This document shows positions 8,433-16,515 of a DNA stretch of 64,000 bases, one piece after another. Position 1 is the stretch's first letter, and the number at the start of each line of letters is the position of its first letter. The position numbers were made by a program, and so were the translations under genes. Source of the DNA: Albirhodobacter sp048262715 (lineage in GTDB: Bacteria; Pseudomonadota; Alphaproteobacteria; Rhodobacterales; Rhodobacteraceae); the NCBI GenBank assembly GCA_048262715.1, contig JBLXEV010000006.1, positions 1-64,000 of the forward strand, in the 5' to 3' direction. A model generated the notes under the pieces. The model was not told the DNA's origin and ran no database searches. It saw only the letters and a list, made by a program, of their open reading frames with translations.

Positions 8433-9476
8433 ATGAAAAATACCCTGCGCGCCTCCGTGGCCTTGATCGCCCTCGCCCTTCCCGCCTCCGCCGCCGATCC
8501 GGACCTTCTGGTATTCGACTGGGCAGGCTTTGAGGAGCCGGGCCTGTTTGCCGCCTATAAGGACAAATATGGCGACGGGCCGAGCTACACCTTCTACGGC
8601 GATGACGACGAGGCCTATCAAAAGCTTGCCTCCGGATTCCGCGCAGATACCGCGCATCCGTGCTCGCAGATGGTGTCGAAATACCGCGATGCAGGGCTGA
8701 TTGAGCCTTGGGACATCACCAAGATTCCGGAATTTGAGAATATTGATCCGAAATTCCTGAACTCGCCGATCTATAAGGATGATGAGGGCGTCTGGTATAT
8801 CCCGACCGATTGGGGTGCGACCGCTGTTGCCTATAACCCCGATGAAGTGCCGGAAGAAGATGTCGCCTCGCTGGATGTCTTCTTGAACCCGAAATATCAG
8901 GGCCGGATCTCGCTGCCCGATAGCTCGGATGATGTTTGGGCGCTGGCCTATCTCGCCACCGGCGTGACCGATTGGACCGTCATCACACCAGAGCAATTCG
9001 ACGCCGCCGCCGCGTGGCTGCGCGAGGCGCATAAGAATGTGCAGAGCTACTGGTCCGACCCCTCCGAGCAGTCGCAAACCATGGCCTCGGGCGAGGTTCT
9101 GGTCTCATGGTCTTGGAATGACGGCGTGACCTATCTGCGCGATGACAACTATCCGGTGGCGTTCCAGCGCGAGGCCAAGGAAGGCTCCTCGACCTTCTTC
9201 TGCGGTTTCGTGAACCTCAAAAACGGCCCCGGCTCGGAAGAAAAGCTCTATGATTTCATCAACTCATGGCTGCGCCCTGAGGCTGGCCCTGCGCTGAAAG
9301 ACGCGATTGGCTATGGCCATACCAACACCAAGGCGATGGATCTGATCTCTGAGGAAGAGCTCAATATTGCAGGCGTCGGCCCGATTGATGCGCCGATCCT
9401 CGCGCAAACGCCGAATGATCCGGCATTGCGGGAAAAGCAGCTCGCCGAGTTCGAGAAGATCAAAGCAGGCTTCTAA
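8433..9476 (+). CDS. Periplasmic solute-binding protein of the spermidine/putrescine (PotD/PotF) family
   Basis: The 347-residue protein starts with a Sec signal (MKNTLRASVALIALALPASA, cut after ASA). The mature part has the PotD-like layout: a strand LLVFDWAGFE, the central WYIPTDWGATAVAYNPD segment and GEVLVSWSWNDGV in the second lobe. It should capture a polyamine or similar cation in the periplasm. No ATPase or permease gene is adjacent, so it must serve a transporter encoded elsewhere or work alone. A strong terminator follows at once, which makes it monocistronic. The ligand cannot be read from the sequence. Confidence 0.85.
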   Translation: MKNTLRASVALIALALPASAADPDLLVFDWAGFEEPGLFAAYKDKYGDGPSYTFYGDDDEAYQKLASGFRADTAHPCSQMVSKYRDAGLIEPWDITKIPEFENIDPKFLNSPIYKDDEGVWYIPTDWGATAVAYNPDEVPEEDVASLDVFLNPKYQGRISLPDSSDDVWALAYLATGVTDWTVITPEQFDAAAAWLREAHKNVQSYWSDPSEQSQTMASGEVLVSWSWNDGVTYLRDDNYPVAFQREAKEGSSTFFCGFVNLKNGPGSEEKLYDFINSWLRPEAGPALKDAIGYGHTNTKAMDLISEEELNIAGVGPIDAPILAQTPNDPALREKQLAEFEKIKAGF

Positions 9477-9484
9477 GCCGAATT

Positions 9485-9510
9485 GGGGCGCCTCCGGGCG
9501 CCCCTTTCTT
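9485..9510 (+). terminator. Rho-independent terminator of the polyamine-binding protein gene
   Basis: GGGGCGCC-TCC-GGGCGCCCC forms a GC stem directly followed by TTTCTT, nine bases after the stop codon. Confidence 0.8.
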
Positions 9511-9551
9511 AAAGGGCAATCGCCCCCGATACCGTTGACCGGAGGTGCCCC

Positions 9552-9650
9552 TTGCCCGAGTTCGCCAACACTCTCGCCTTCGCCGCCATTTCTCTGGGCA
9601 CGGTCCTCGCGGCTTTGGCCCTGCGAATGATGACCGAGGCGCGGCGCTGA
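9552..9650 (+). CDS. Small hydrophobic membrane protein (32 residues)
   Basis: A short frame with TTG start encodes MPEFANTLAFAAISLGTVLA followed by ALALRMMTEARR, a single hydrophobic helix with a basic end. GGAGGTG lies seven to eight bases upstream of the start, which is an unusually strong ribosome-binding site for this genome. It sits after the binding-protein terminator and 100 bases before the permease gene. No family is recognised. It may be a microprotein partner of the following permease; that is inference. Confidence 0.5.
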   Translation: MPEFANTLAFAAISLGTVLAALALRMMTEARR

Positions 9651-9752
9651 CCCCTTCGCGCAAACTGCCAAACCTGCCTTGGATGACGTTTTGAGTTGCG
9701 CCTCGCGTCAGATCGCGATGAATGGACAAGGATTCTCAACGCAGGCCCCTTG

Positions 9753-10931
9753 ATGTTTCTCAATATCGCCATCCTCGCCGTGACGGCCCTGACAGCCCTC
9801 GCCCTTGCGCGCCCCAAGCTGCGCGCGAATAAGCGGTGGAGCGCGATGATCACGCCGCTGGCCTCGATCATCGGCTCGGGTTTTTTGGTGCTGGGGCCGA
9901 TCCTTGATCACCGTTTTGGCGCCTATGCGCCGCTGGCAATGGCGGCGCTTTGCGCGGTGGGGTGGCTGTTTGGCGCGGCGATCCGCGCCAATATCCTGAC
10001 GGAGACCGCGCCGGAGACCCGCCTCACGCAGAGCATTGAGCGCGCATCGGAGCTGACACTTGCCTTCGCCTATGTGATCTCGGTTGCCTATTACCTCAAT
10101 CTTTTCGGGGCCTTCGCCGTCTCTCTTACACCATGGGACAGCAATTTCTCCGCAAAGGTCGTGACCACGGCGGCGCTGTTGCTCGTTGCCTTCGCGGGGC
10201 AAACCGGCGGGTTCAAAGCCTTGGAGCGGATGGAGTATTTCACCGTCTCCCTGAAGCTCGCGATCATCGCGGGGCTGATCTTCGGACTGGCGCAATATTT
10301 TGGCAAGCAAGCGTTGACGGGCGCGTTGATCGTCACCCCGCCCAGCTTGACGGGCTGGGACGCGGCGCGGCTCATGTTTGGGCTGATTGTCACCGTGCAA
10401 GGGTTTGAAACCGCGCGCTATCTCGGCGCAACCTATAAGGCGGAGACCCGAGTCGCGGCGATGAAACAGGCGCAATGGGTCTCCTCCGCGATCTATATGA
10501 TTTATATCGGCCTGCTGGCGTGGCTGTTTGCGCCAGATCCGAGCGCGCTGACGGAAACCGCGATCATCGATATGATGCAGGTCGTGGCGCCGATCCTGCC
10601 CCTGCTTTTGGTAGCAGCGGCGCTCAGTGCGCAATTCTCCGCCGCCGTGGCCGATACGGGCGGCGCGGGCGGGCTGATTTCCGAGCTGTCAGGTGGCAAG
10701 ATCAAACCACGGCCCGCCTATCTTCTGCTGGTGGCTCTGGGCGTGGGGCTAACATGGGCGGCGGATCTCTTTGCGATCATCGCCTATGCCTCGCGCGCTT
10801 TCGCCGCCTATTACGCGCTGCAATCCGCCCTCGCCGCGGTGCGTGAAACGGGGGCAAAGCGGATCGGCTTTGCGGCGCTGGCGGCATTGGGCGCGATGAT
10901 GGCGGTGCTCGGTGTCTCTGCCGAAGGGTAG
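9753..10931 (+). CDS. Polytopic membrane protein, APC-superfamily-like permease
   Basis: From the ATG at 9753 the protein has 392 residues and about eleven hydrophobic segments, with an amphipathic break near GFETARYLGATYKAETR and a Gly-rich IIGSGFLVLGP early on, as in amino acid/polyamine/organocation carriers. The frame can be read from a TTG at 9696, but the segment before 9753 is not membrane-like. No substrate can be assigned. A polyamine-type binding protein lies just upstream, but that family works with ABC transporters, so the link is weak. The gene ends two bases before a dispersed repeat. Confidence 0.6.
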   Translation: MFLNIAILAVTALTALALARPKLRANKRWSAMITPLASIIGSGFLVLGPILDHRFGAYAPLAMAALCAVGWLFGAAIRANILTETAPETRLTQSIERASELTLAFAYVISVAYYLNLFGAFAVSLTPWDSNFSAKVVTTAALLLVAFAGQTGGFKALERMEYFTVSLKLAIIAGLIFGLAQYFGKQALTGALIVTPPSLTGWDAARLMFGLIVTVQGFETARYLGATYKAETRVAAMKQAQWVSSAIYMIYIGLLAWLFAPDPSALTETAIIDMMQVVAPILPLLLVAAALSAQFSAAVADTGGAGGLISELSGGKIKPRPAYLLLVALGVGLTWAADLFAIIAYASRAFAAYYALQSALAAVRETGAKRIGFAALAALGAMMAVLGVSAEG

Positions 10932-10933
10932 AA

Positions 10934-10972
10934 GCCTCCGGCGGGGATATTTTTACTCTGTGGAAACGCAAA
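10934..10972 (+). repeat. Dispersed intergenic repeat, single copy (core GCCTCCGGCGGGGATATTT)
   Basis: The 39-base unit runs from GCCTCCGGCGGGGATATTTT to TGGAAACGCAAA. Close copies occur at 52132, 59198 and 63124, and inverted copies at 52076, 59242 and 63194. Here it lies directly after a stop codon and without an inverted partner. Confidence 0.85.
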
Positions 10973-11018
10973 CCCTCAAAGCCGCACCCGTTGCGCGACC
11001 TCAAATCCGATCTGGCGC

Positions 11019-11047
11019 TTGAAGCCGCGGTTTTGCCGCCCTATATA
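11019..11047 (+). promoter_or_regulatory. Promoter of ssrA
   Basis: TTGAAG (11019-11024), a 17-base spacer and TATATA (11042-11047) stand just before the tmRNA acceptor piece. The fit to a sigma-70-type promoter is good and the spacing to the RNA is right. Confidence 0.6.
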
Positions 11048-11053
11048 GGGGGT

Positions 11054-11371
11054 GTTCGGGGCTTGCTCCGGACTATGGACATAAACGCGCTCGTAATAAG
11101 CGGATCGGACCCGGGGGCGGTACCCGGCGACTCCACCAATAGTCCTTCATTTGGGGCGAGCGGGGTCGAAATAGGATCGACGAACGTCTAAAGGGGTTAT
11201 GCTTTGTCTCGGTGAGCTACTACCGTTATCGGTGCAAATCGTACAGTTGCAAATGACAACCGTGCTCCGGCAATGGCTCTGGCTGCGTAAGCAGTTCGAG
11301 TCGCCGAAACTAAGTCCTTACGCTTAGCAGCCTAAGGCGGGGTTCGGAGGTACCTGGCAACAGAAACCTCC
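11054..11371 (+). ncRNA. ssrA: tmRNA, permuted two-piece form
   Basis: This RNA rescues stalled ribosomes. The acceptor piece comes first and ends CGACTCC-ACCA at 11128-11138, with T arm CCGGG-GGCGGTA-CCCGG. A 23-base spacer follows. The coding piece begins GGGGTCG at 11162-11168, which pairs in all seven positions with CGACTCC. The tag frame at 11249-11290 reads ANDNRAPAMALAA then TAA. The 3' hairpin GGAGG...CCTCC closes at 11371. Gene order acceptor-then-coding is the alphaproteobacterial permutation; mature RNA needs processing at the spacer. The exact ends of the pieces at 11054 and 11371 are estimates. Confidence 0.95.
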
Positions 11372-11627
11372 ACTTCCTCCTCTCGAATTTGAAACAGTTT
11401 GCCCGTTTCGCGGCGCAACGCTGTCGGATAGCCTTTTGCGCAAGCCATTGAATTAAAAATTTTTAACGCGCCCCCTGCACCGCGCGCCAGTTTCGCAAAG
11501 CGACTGCCTGGCATCCTCACAGCCCCCTTTCCATCTGCGCCAAATTCCCTATTGTGGTGGCCAAGCGCGGTGTTTTTGCCGCCACCTGTCACGATCCCCC
11601 GAGCGGGGCGCTAAGAAGGAAGATCCC

Positions 11628-12086
11628 ATGTCGCGCGGCATAGATTACGGCAGCCTCATGCACCGCGCGATGCGCGGGTTGATCCAATCGGTTCTTGAAG
11701 ATGTCGCCGCAGACGGGCTTCCGGGCGACCACCACTTCTTCATCACCTTCAACACCCGCGTCGACGGCGTCGAGATCGCGGATTGGCTGCGCGAGCGCTA
11801 TCCTGAAGAGCTGACGATCGTGGTTCAGAACTGGTTTGAAAATCTGATTGTCGATGAGAATGGTTTCGAGATTACGCTCAACTTCGGGGACAACCCGGAA
11901 GCGTTGAAAGTGCCCTTCGATGCGGTGATGACCTTCGTCGATCCCTCCGTCGAATTTGGCCTGCGGTTCGAAGCGCATGACCATGATGACGATGAGGATG
12001 ATTTCGACGATGAGGATGACGACGACACGCCCGAGCCGCCGCGCGGCGATGCGGAAGTTGTCAGCCTCGATAAGTGGCGGAAATAA
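11628..12086 (+). CDS. sspB: SspB-alpha family ClpXP adaptor for ssrA-tagged proteins
   Basis: The 152-residue protein has the SspB fold at 1-125 (HFFITFNTRVDGVEIADWLR, then VPFDAVMTFVDPSVEFGLRF), a very acidic linker (about 126-143, mostly D and E) and a C-terminal tail ending VVSLDKWRK. In the family the folded part binds the tmRNA tag and the tail docks on ClpX, so tagged products are handed to the ClpXP protease. It lies 256 bases downstream of ssrA on the same strand, whose tag it should recognise. Length and tail agree with SspB-alpha of Caulobacter. Confidence 0.92.
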   Translation: MSRGIDYGSLMHRAMRGLIQSVLEDVAADGLPGDHHFFITFNTRVDGVEIADWLRERYPEELTIVVQNWFENLIVDENGFEITLNFGDNPEALKVPFDAVMTFVDPSVEFGLRFEAHDHDDDEDDFDDEDDDDTPEPPRGDAEVVSLDKWRK

Positions 12087-12245
12087 GCCCCTTCCGCCGC
12101 GCAGAGCGATCCTGATTTTCGCGGCGCGTGACGGCCGAATCCGCGAGCGCTAACAGCGCAAATATGCTGTATACCTTCGCATACTAATTGCATCCCTACC
12201 CCCAACCCTCTATGAAAGCGGCAAATCTTTCATGGAGGCTTGGAC

Positions 12246-13640
12246 ATGACCGCCACCCGTACCGAAACCGACAGCTTTGGCCCGCTCGAGGTTCCTGCCG
12301 ATAAATATTGGGGCGCGCAGACACAGCGCTCGATCCTGAACTTCCCGATTGGATGGGAGCGCCAGCCGGTCGCGATCATCCGCGCTTTGGGCGTGATCAA
12401 AAAAGCCTGTGCTCTGGTCAATGTCGCGCAGGGCGATATGGAAGCCGAGATTGGCAACACGATTGCGGCGGCCGCGACCGAGGTGATCGAGGGCAAGTTC
12501 GACGACAACTTCCCGCTGGTCGTCTGGCAAACCGGGTCGGGCACGCAGTCGAACATGAACGCCAACGAGGTGATCTCGAACCGCGCGATTGAGATGCTGG
12601 GCGGGGTGATGGGCTCGAAAAAGCCGGTCCACCCGAATGACCATTGCAACATGGGCCAATCCTCTAACGACACCTTCCCGACCGCGATGCATGTCGCCAT
12701 CGGGATGATGGCGCGCGATACGCTCCTGCCCGGCCTGCGCAAGCTGCATGCGGCGCTGGCGGCGAAATCGGAAGAATTCAAGGATATCATCAAGATCGGC
12801 CGCACCCATACGCAGGATGCGACGCCGCTCACGCTGGGCCAAGAATTCGGCGGCTACGCGCATCAGGTCGCCAAGGGGATCGCGCGCGTTGAGGCCTGCC
12901 TGCCAGATATCTACGAGCTGGCGCAGGGCGGCACCGCCGTCGGCACCGGTCTGAACACCCGCGTGGGCTGGGATAGCCGCGTGGCCGCGCAGATCGCCGA
13001 GATCACCGGCCTGCCCTTCGTCACCGCGCCGAACAAATTCGAAGCGCTGGCCGCGCATGATGCGATGGTGATGTTCTCGGGCGCGCTGAAAACGGTCGCC
13101 GCCTCGCTGTTCAAAATCGCCAATGACATGCGGCTGCTGGGCTCGGGCCCGCGCTCGGGTCTGGGCGAGCTGATCCTGCCAGAAAACGAGCCGGGCTCCT
13201 CGATCATGCCGGGAAAAGTGAACCCGACGCAGGCGGAAGCGCTGACCATGGTCTGCGCGCATGTGATGGGCAATGATGCGGCGGTGGGCTTTGCCGGCTC
13301 GCAGGGTCATTTCGAGCTGAACGTCTACAATCCGATGATGTCCTATAACGTGTTGCAATCCATGCAACTTCTGGGCGATGCGGCGGGCTCGTTCACCGAT
13401 AACATGGTGGTCGGCACCCAAGCCAATGTGGCGCGGATCGACAAGCTGATGAAGGAAAGCCTGATGTTGGTGACAGCTCTGGCCCCGACCATCGGCTATG
13501 ACAATGCCACCAAGGTCGCGAAAACCGCGCATAAGAACGGCACCAACCTCAAAGATGAGGCGATTGCGCTGGGCTTTGTGGATGCCGAGACCTTTGATCG
13601 CATCGTGCGGCCCGAGGATATGGTTGGCCCGAAGGGCTGA
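12246..13640 (+). CDS. fumC: Fumarate hydratase class II
   Basis: The TCA-cycle enzyme converts fumarate to malate without an iron-sulfur cluster. The 464 residues hold QTGSGTQSNMNANEVI, the signature GSSIMPGKVNPTQ and a histidine-containing GRTHTQDATPL segment. All are in the order found in class II fumarases. The start is the ATG at 12246 with GGAGG eight bases upstream; a TTG two codons earlier is discarded. A terminator follows 22 bases after the stop, so it is probably monocistronic. Confidence 0.97.
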   Translation: MTATRTETDSFGPLEVPADKYWGAQTQRSILNFPIGWERQPVAIIRALGVIKKACALVNVAQGDMEAEIGNTIAAAATEVIEGKFDDNFPLVVWQTGSGTQSNMNANEVISNRAIEMLGGVMGSKKPVHPNDHCNMGQSSNDTFPTAMHVAIGMMARDTLLPGLRKLHAALAAKSEEFKDIIKIGRTHTQDATPLTLGQEFGGYAHQVAKGIARVEACLPDIYELAQGGTAVGTGLNTRVGWDSRVAAQIAEITGLPFVTAPNKFEALAAHDAMVMFSGALKTVAASLFKIANDMRLLGSGPRSGLGELILPENEPGSSIMPGKVNPTQAEALTMVCAHVMGNDAAVGFAGSQGHFELNVYNPMMSYNVLQSMQLLGDAAGSFTDNMVVGTQANVARIDKLMKESLMLVTALAPTIGYDNATKVAKTAHKNGTNLKDEAIALGFVDAETFDRIVRPEDMVGPKG

Positions 13641-13661
13641 TTGCCAGAAAACTTTGATCAA

Positions 13662-13688
13662 GGGCGGCCTTCGGGTCGCCCTTTTTCA
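13662..13688 (+). terminator. Rho-independent terminator of fumC
   Basis: AGGGCGGCC-TTCG-GGTCGCCCT forms a stable stem capped by a TTCG loop and followed by a run of T. Confidence 0.9.
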
Positions 13689-13717
13689 TGCGCAAGCCCC
13701 TGCGGGACCGGGCCTAG

Positions 13718-13862
13718 GGGGCGCTGCCCCCTCTGCTGCGCATTCACCCCCGGGATATTTTCGGCAACCGAAAAACATAAAAGCGAAATAGGCGTTCGGT
13801 TGCCAAAAATATCCTCGGGGGGGCGTTTGCGCGCAAACGCAGAGGGGCAGACAGCCCCCCTT
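13718..13862. repeat. Long imperfect inverted repeat, REP-like
   Basis: The left arm (GGGGGCGCTGCCCCCTCTGC, then CCCCCGGGATATTTTCGGCA and ACCGAA) is mirrored by the right arm ending at 13862 (TTCGGTTGCCAAAAATATCC, then CGGGGGGG and CAGAGGGGCAGACAGCCCCC). The centre is AT-rich (aacataaaagcgaaatagg). The GGATATTTT core recalls the other dispersed repeat in the window, but flanks differ. It separates fumC from the DUF4169 gene. Confidence 0.75.
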
Positions 13863-13895
13863 TTCTGGCCGCACCAAACATGCGAAATTGAGGCC

Positions 13896-14084
13896 ATGAG
13901 CACGCCAATCAACCTGAACCAATTTCGCAAAGACAAGGCGCGCAAGCTGAAGCGCGCCGAAGCCGACGCCAATGCCGTGAAATTCGGCCGCAGCAAGGCG
14001 CAAAAAGCGCTGGACGAGGCGCGTGCGGCCAAGGCCAAGGCCCTCTTGGATGGGCACCGGACGGATGGCGAGGGAGAGGCATGA
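13896..14084 (+). CDS. DUF4169 family small protein
   Basis: The 62-residue protein begins MSTPINLNQFRKDKARKLKR and continues as a charged Ala/Lys-rich helix to HRTDGEGEA. The sequence matches the small alphaproteobacterial DUF4169 family, whose role is unknown. The high basic content suggests a helical nucleic-acid or protein-binding peptide, but that is inference. Its stop overlaps the start of the ribbon-helix-helix gene in ATGA, so both are co-translated. The frame is open upstream, but the repeat there is not coding. Confidence 0.8.
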   Translation: MSTPINLNQFRKDKARKLKRAEADANAVKFGRSKAQKALDEARAAKAKALLDGHRTDGEGEA

Positions 14085-14296
14085 GTCGCCCGATGAAACA
14101 TTCCCTCACCCTGGGCGGTCACCGGACCTCGGTGACGCTGGAGGATGAGTTCTGGCAGGCGTTTCGCGAGATTGCGGAGCAGCAGGGCAAAGGGATCAAC
14201 GCGCTCGCCGCCGAGATCGACGCGGCGCGCGGCACCTCGACAGGCTTGGCGACGGCGATCCGGCTCTATGTTCTGGCGCAGTATCGCGGGCGGTGA
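14081..14296 (+). CDS. Ribbon-helix-helix DNA-binding protein (RHH_4 type)
   Basis: The 71-residue protein has the compact layout of the RHH_4 family: a strand (HSLTLGGHRTSVTLEDEFWQ), an alpha helix (about 24-40) and a second helix ending AIRLYVLAQYR. Dimers of this fold put the strand into the DNA major groove. Targets are unknown. The ATG overlaps the DUF4169 stop, and the pair is conserved as neighbours in related genomes as far as family knowledge goes. It could be an autoregulator of the pair. Confidence 0.8.
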   Translation: MSRPMKHSLTLGGHRTSVTLEDEFWQAFREIAEQQGKGINALAAEIDAARGTSTGLATAIRLYVLAQYRGR

Positions 14297-14312
14297 GGCC
14301 GATGCCGGTCGG

Positions 14313-15152
14313 TTATCCGGTCACTCTTGCCGTCTCGAACCCCGAGCGGATCTGCGCCTCGCAATAGGCGCTAAGATCTTTGCGTGAAGCAAAGGCCTCG
14401 ACCTTCACCGCAGGATGAAACACGATTTCCACTGATCCTTGGCGTGCCGCGCCCAGCACCCGCAGGAAATGCGGTGCGAAGCTGGTATCGCCCCAGAACC
14501 CGTAGAAGGCGGGATCGGAGTGCGGCGGCGCATGATAGATCACGGAGACGGGTTGGATCTGCATCACCGACTTCAAGTCTTGCGTGAAGAATGCCGCGAA
14601 GAGCGTTGATTTGAATGGCAAAACACGAAGTCCGTCCGACGAGGTTCCCTCCGGGAAAAACACCAGATGATCGCCCGCCCGGATCCGCGTCTCGAACATC
14701 TCTTGCTGGGCGCGCGCCTCTTTCGGGTCACGTTTGATAAACACGGTGCCGACGGTTTTTGCGAGGGTGCCAATCATCGGCCAGTGCGCGACATCATCTT
14801 TGGAGACGAAGGTCACCTGTTGGCAGGCGTTGAGGGCGAAGATATCGAGCCAGCTTGAGTGGTTGGCCACCACCGCCCCGCGCCCTCGCATCGGCTGGCC
14901 GGTCACGCGGTAGCCCATGCCGATGAGGGTAAAGAACCCACGGCACACGAAGGTGGTAACATGCGGCGCGAGGCGCAGCTTGCGCCCCGAGAGTTTGGCC
15001 GCGCCCCAGTCCAGCGCCCGCGCGCCCCAAAACACCAGCAGCCCCGCATAGACCAGCGCCAGCACCAAGATCCCGCGCAGCCCTGCGCGCAGCCAGCCCA
15101 TCGCGCCCAGCGGGGCGAAAACCGGCGGCTCAACCCCGCGCCAAGTGCTCAT
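14313..15152 (-). CDS. olsA: Lyso-ornithine lipid / 1-acylglycerol-3-phosphate acyltransferase
   Basis: The 279-residue membrane-associated protein has an N-terminal hydrophobic segment (about 25-45) and the PlsC acyltransferase motifs NHSSWLD (about 97-103) and FFPEGTSSDG (about 170-180). Because it follows olsB by 23 bases, the likely job is the second step of ornithine-lipid synthesis, acylating lyso-ornithine lipid. It may also act on lysophosphatidic acid, as known for OlsA homologues. AGGAGA precedes the ATG. It ends 16 bases before the convergent ribbon-helix-helix gene. Confidence 0.88.
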   Translation of the reverse strand: MSTWRGVEPPVFAPLGAMGWLRAGLRGILVLALVYAGLLVFWGARALDWGAAKLSGRKLRLAPHVTTFVCRGFFTLIGMGYRVTGQPMRGRGAVVANHSSWLDIFALNACQQVTFVSKDDVAHWPMIGTLAKTVGTVFIKRDPKEARAQQEMFETRIRAGDHLVFFPEGTSSDGLRVLPFKSTLFAAFFTQDLKSVMQIQPVSVIYHAPPHSDPAFYGFWGDTSFAPHFLRVLGAARQGSVEIVFHPAVKVEAFASRKDLSAYCEAQIRSGFETARVTG

Positions 15153-15175
15153 CTGCTCTCCTACAGTCTCGGGAC

Positions 15176-16045
15176 TTACTGGGTCCGCATCCGGCGCGCG
15201 TAAAAGCCGCGATGTTTGCTGCTCATCTGCGCCGTATCCATCATAACCAGCACGTCCGTGGTGTTGAAGTCATGATCGATCCACGCGCCTTCGCCGACAT
15301 AGCCCCCTGCGCGCAGATAGGCTTTGATCAGTGTCGGCATCTGCGCCATCGCCGAGGCCCGATCCAGCGCGTTGGGCGCGATCAGATCCATCGGTTGGAA
15401 GTGATCGCTGTGTGCACGGGCGCGCAAGGCGGCGGGCGCGAGGTGGTGATGGTGCAGCCACGAGAGCGGCGCGGCCAGTGCCTGCGCATCGGTGCCGTGG
15501 AAAGAGGCAACGCCGAAGAGCACCTCGATCCCCTGCGTCAGCACGTAATCGGCCAGCGCTTGCCACAGAAGATACATCGCAGGCCCGCCGCGATAGTCAG
15601 GGTGCACGCAAGAGCGGCCCAGCTCCAGCAAACGGCGGCCGGAGGCGCGCAGCGGCGCCAGATCATATTCCGCATCGCAATAGAACCGCCCGAACTCCGC
15701 CGCGCGCTCGCCCTTGAGCAAACGGTAGACACCGACGACATGATCCAAGCTCTCCGGATCGCGGCGGGTGTCGATCAGCAACAGATGCTCATAGACCGCG
15801 TCGAAATCATCGCGTTCCAATTGCGCGCCATGATCAACCATCGCCCCGCCCGCACCCAGCTCCTCTACGAAGACAAGGTAGCGCAATCGTTGCGCCGCCA
15901 GACGGTCTTGCTCCGTGCTGGCGAAACGGGTCTCGTAATGGCTGGTATCGAGCACCATTGCTCTCCGTTCCTGCGCGGTGGGCGCGGTTTTACCAAGCGG
16001 CTGGGCGGTTGCCAAGCTGGTGGCGGCGTGACGGAAGACCTGCAT
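15176..16045 (-). CDS. olsB: L-ornithine N-alpha-acyltransferase
   Basis: The enzyme transfers a 3-hydroxyacyl chain from ACP to the alpha amino group of ornithine, the first step to ornithine lipid. The 289-residue protein has the GNAT/hemolysin-like fold: RLAAQRLRYLVFVEELGAGG, then RLLELGRSCVHPDYRGGPAM for acyl-donor binding and WIDHDFNTTDVLV near the end. The start at 16045 has AGGAG six bases upstream on the minus strand and is preferred over the longer frame. It forms an operon with olsA. Ornithine lipids replace phospholipids when phosphate is short, which fits the phosphonate regulon in this genome, though no Pho box is seen here. Confidence 0.9.
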   Translation of the reverse strand: MQVFRHAATSLATAQPLGKTAPTAQERRAMVLDTSHYETRFASTEQDRLAAQRLRYLVFVEELGAGGAMVDHGAQLERDDFDAVYEHLLLIDTRRDPESLDHVVGVYRLLKGERAAEFGRFYCDAEYDLAPLRASGRRLLELGRSCVHPDYRGGPAMYLLWQALADYVLTQGIEVLFGVASFHGTDAQALAAPLSWLHHHHLAPAALRARAHSDHFQPMDLIAPNALDRASAMAQMPTLIKAYLRAGGYVGEGAWIDHDFNTTDVLVMMDTAQMSSKHRGFYARRMRTQ

Positions 16046-16306
16046 GGCATGCTCCTGAGGTGAACGGATCATGACGCAGATCGCACGAGGACGTGACATC
16101 AGAGTGACATTGCCCGTTTCCCGCGTGAGGGGAAAGGGGGTTGGGCGGAGATCACGAGGATTTTGACGAATGAGGTGAGGGATTTAGCCGCTTTGAGGCG
16201 CGCTCACCGCTGCGCGATTTTTTCTGCGTGTGAGTCGGCAGGATAGGGCCCGCAGGGGCACTGCAGCCCCTGCCGAGGCAGGACTTCGCAGAGCCTTTAG
16301 GATTTG

Positions 16307-16486
16307 TTAACCTTGCTCACCGATGACTAGATCAAGCGTAACCCTATTCCCATCAATCACCTGTTTGCCCATATGCTCAAAATTCACCGTGATCTTCGAT
16401 CCGATCTTCGACTGCACCTGCCCCAATCCCCATTCCGGGGCGGAGGGGTTGCGCACGATCATTCCGGGTTCGAGGATTTCGTTCAT
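16307..16486 (-). CDS. DUF3553 family protein
   Basis: The 59-residue protein reads MNEILEPGMIVRNPSAPEWG and continues as a small beta barrel with GLGQVQSKIGSKITVNFEH, a layout like the DUF3553 and CarD/SH3-like tudor barrels. Its role is unknown. The start at 16486 is set by homology, since the upstream part of the frame lies in the intergenic region. It is divergent from chpT with only 29 bases between the start codons. Confidence 0.8.
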   Translation of the reverse strand: MNEILEPGMIVRNPSAPEWGLGQVQSKIGSKITVNFEHMGKQVIDGNRVTLDLVIGEQG

Positions 16487-16515
16487 ATCAAACCTATTTT
16501 TGAAGGGGGCATCAC

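Noticed and set aside
11332..11592. 86-residue frame on the minus strand
   Set aside because: It overlaps the 3' piece of the tmRNA and resembles no protein.
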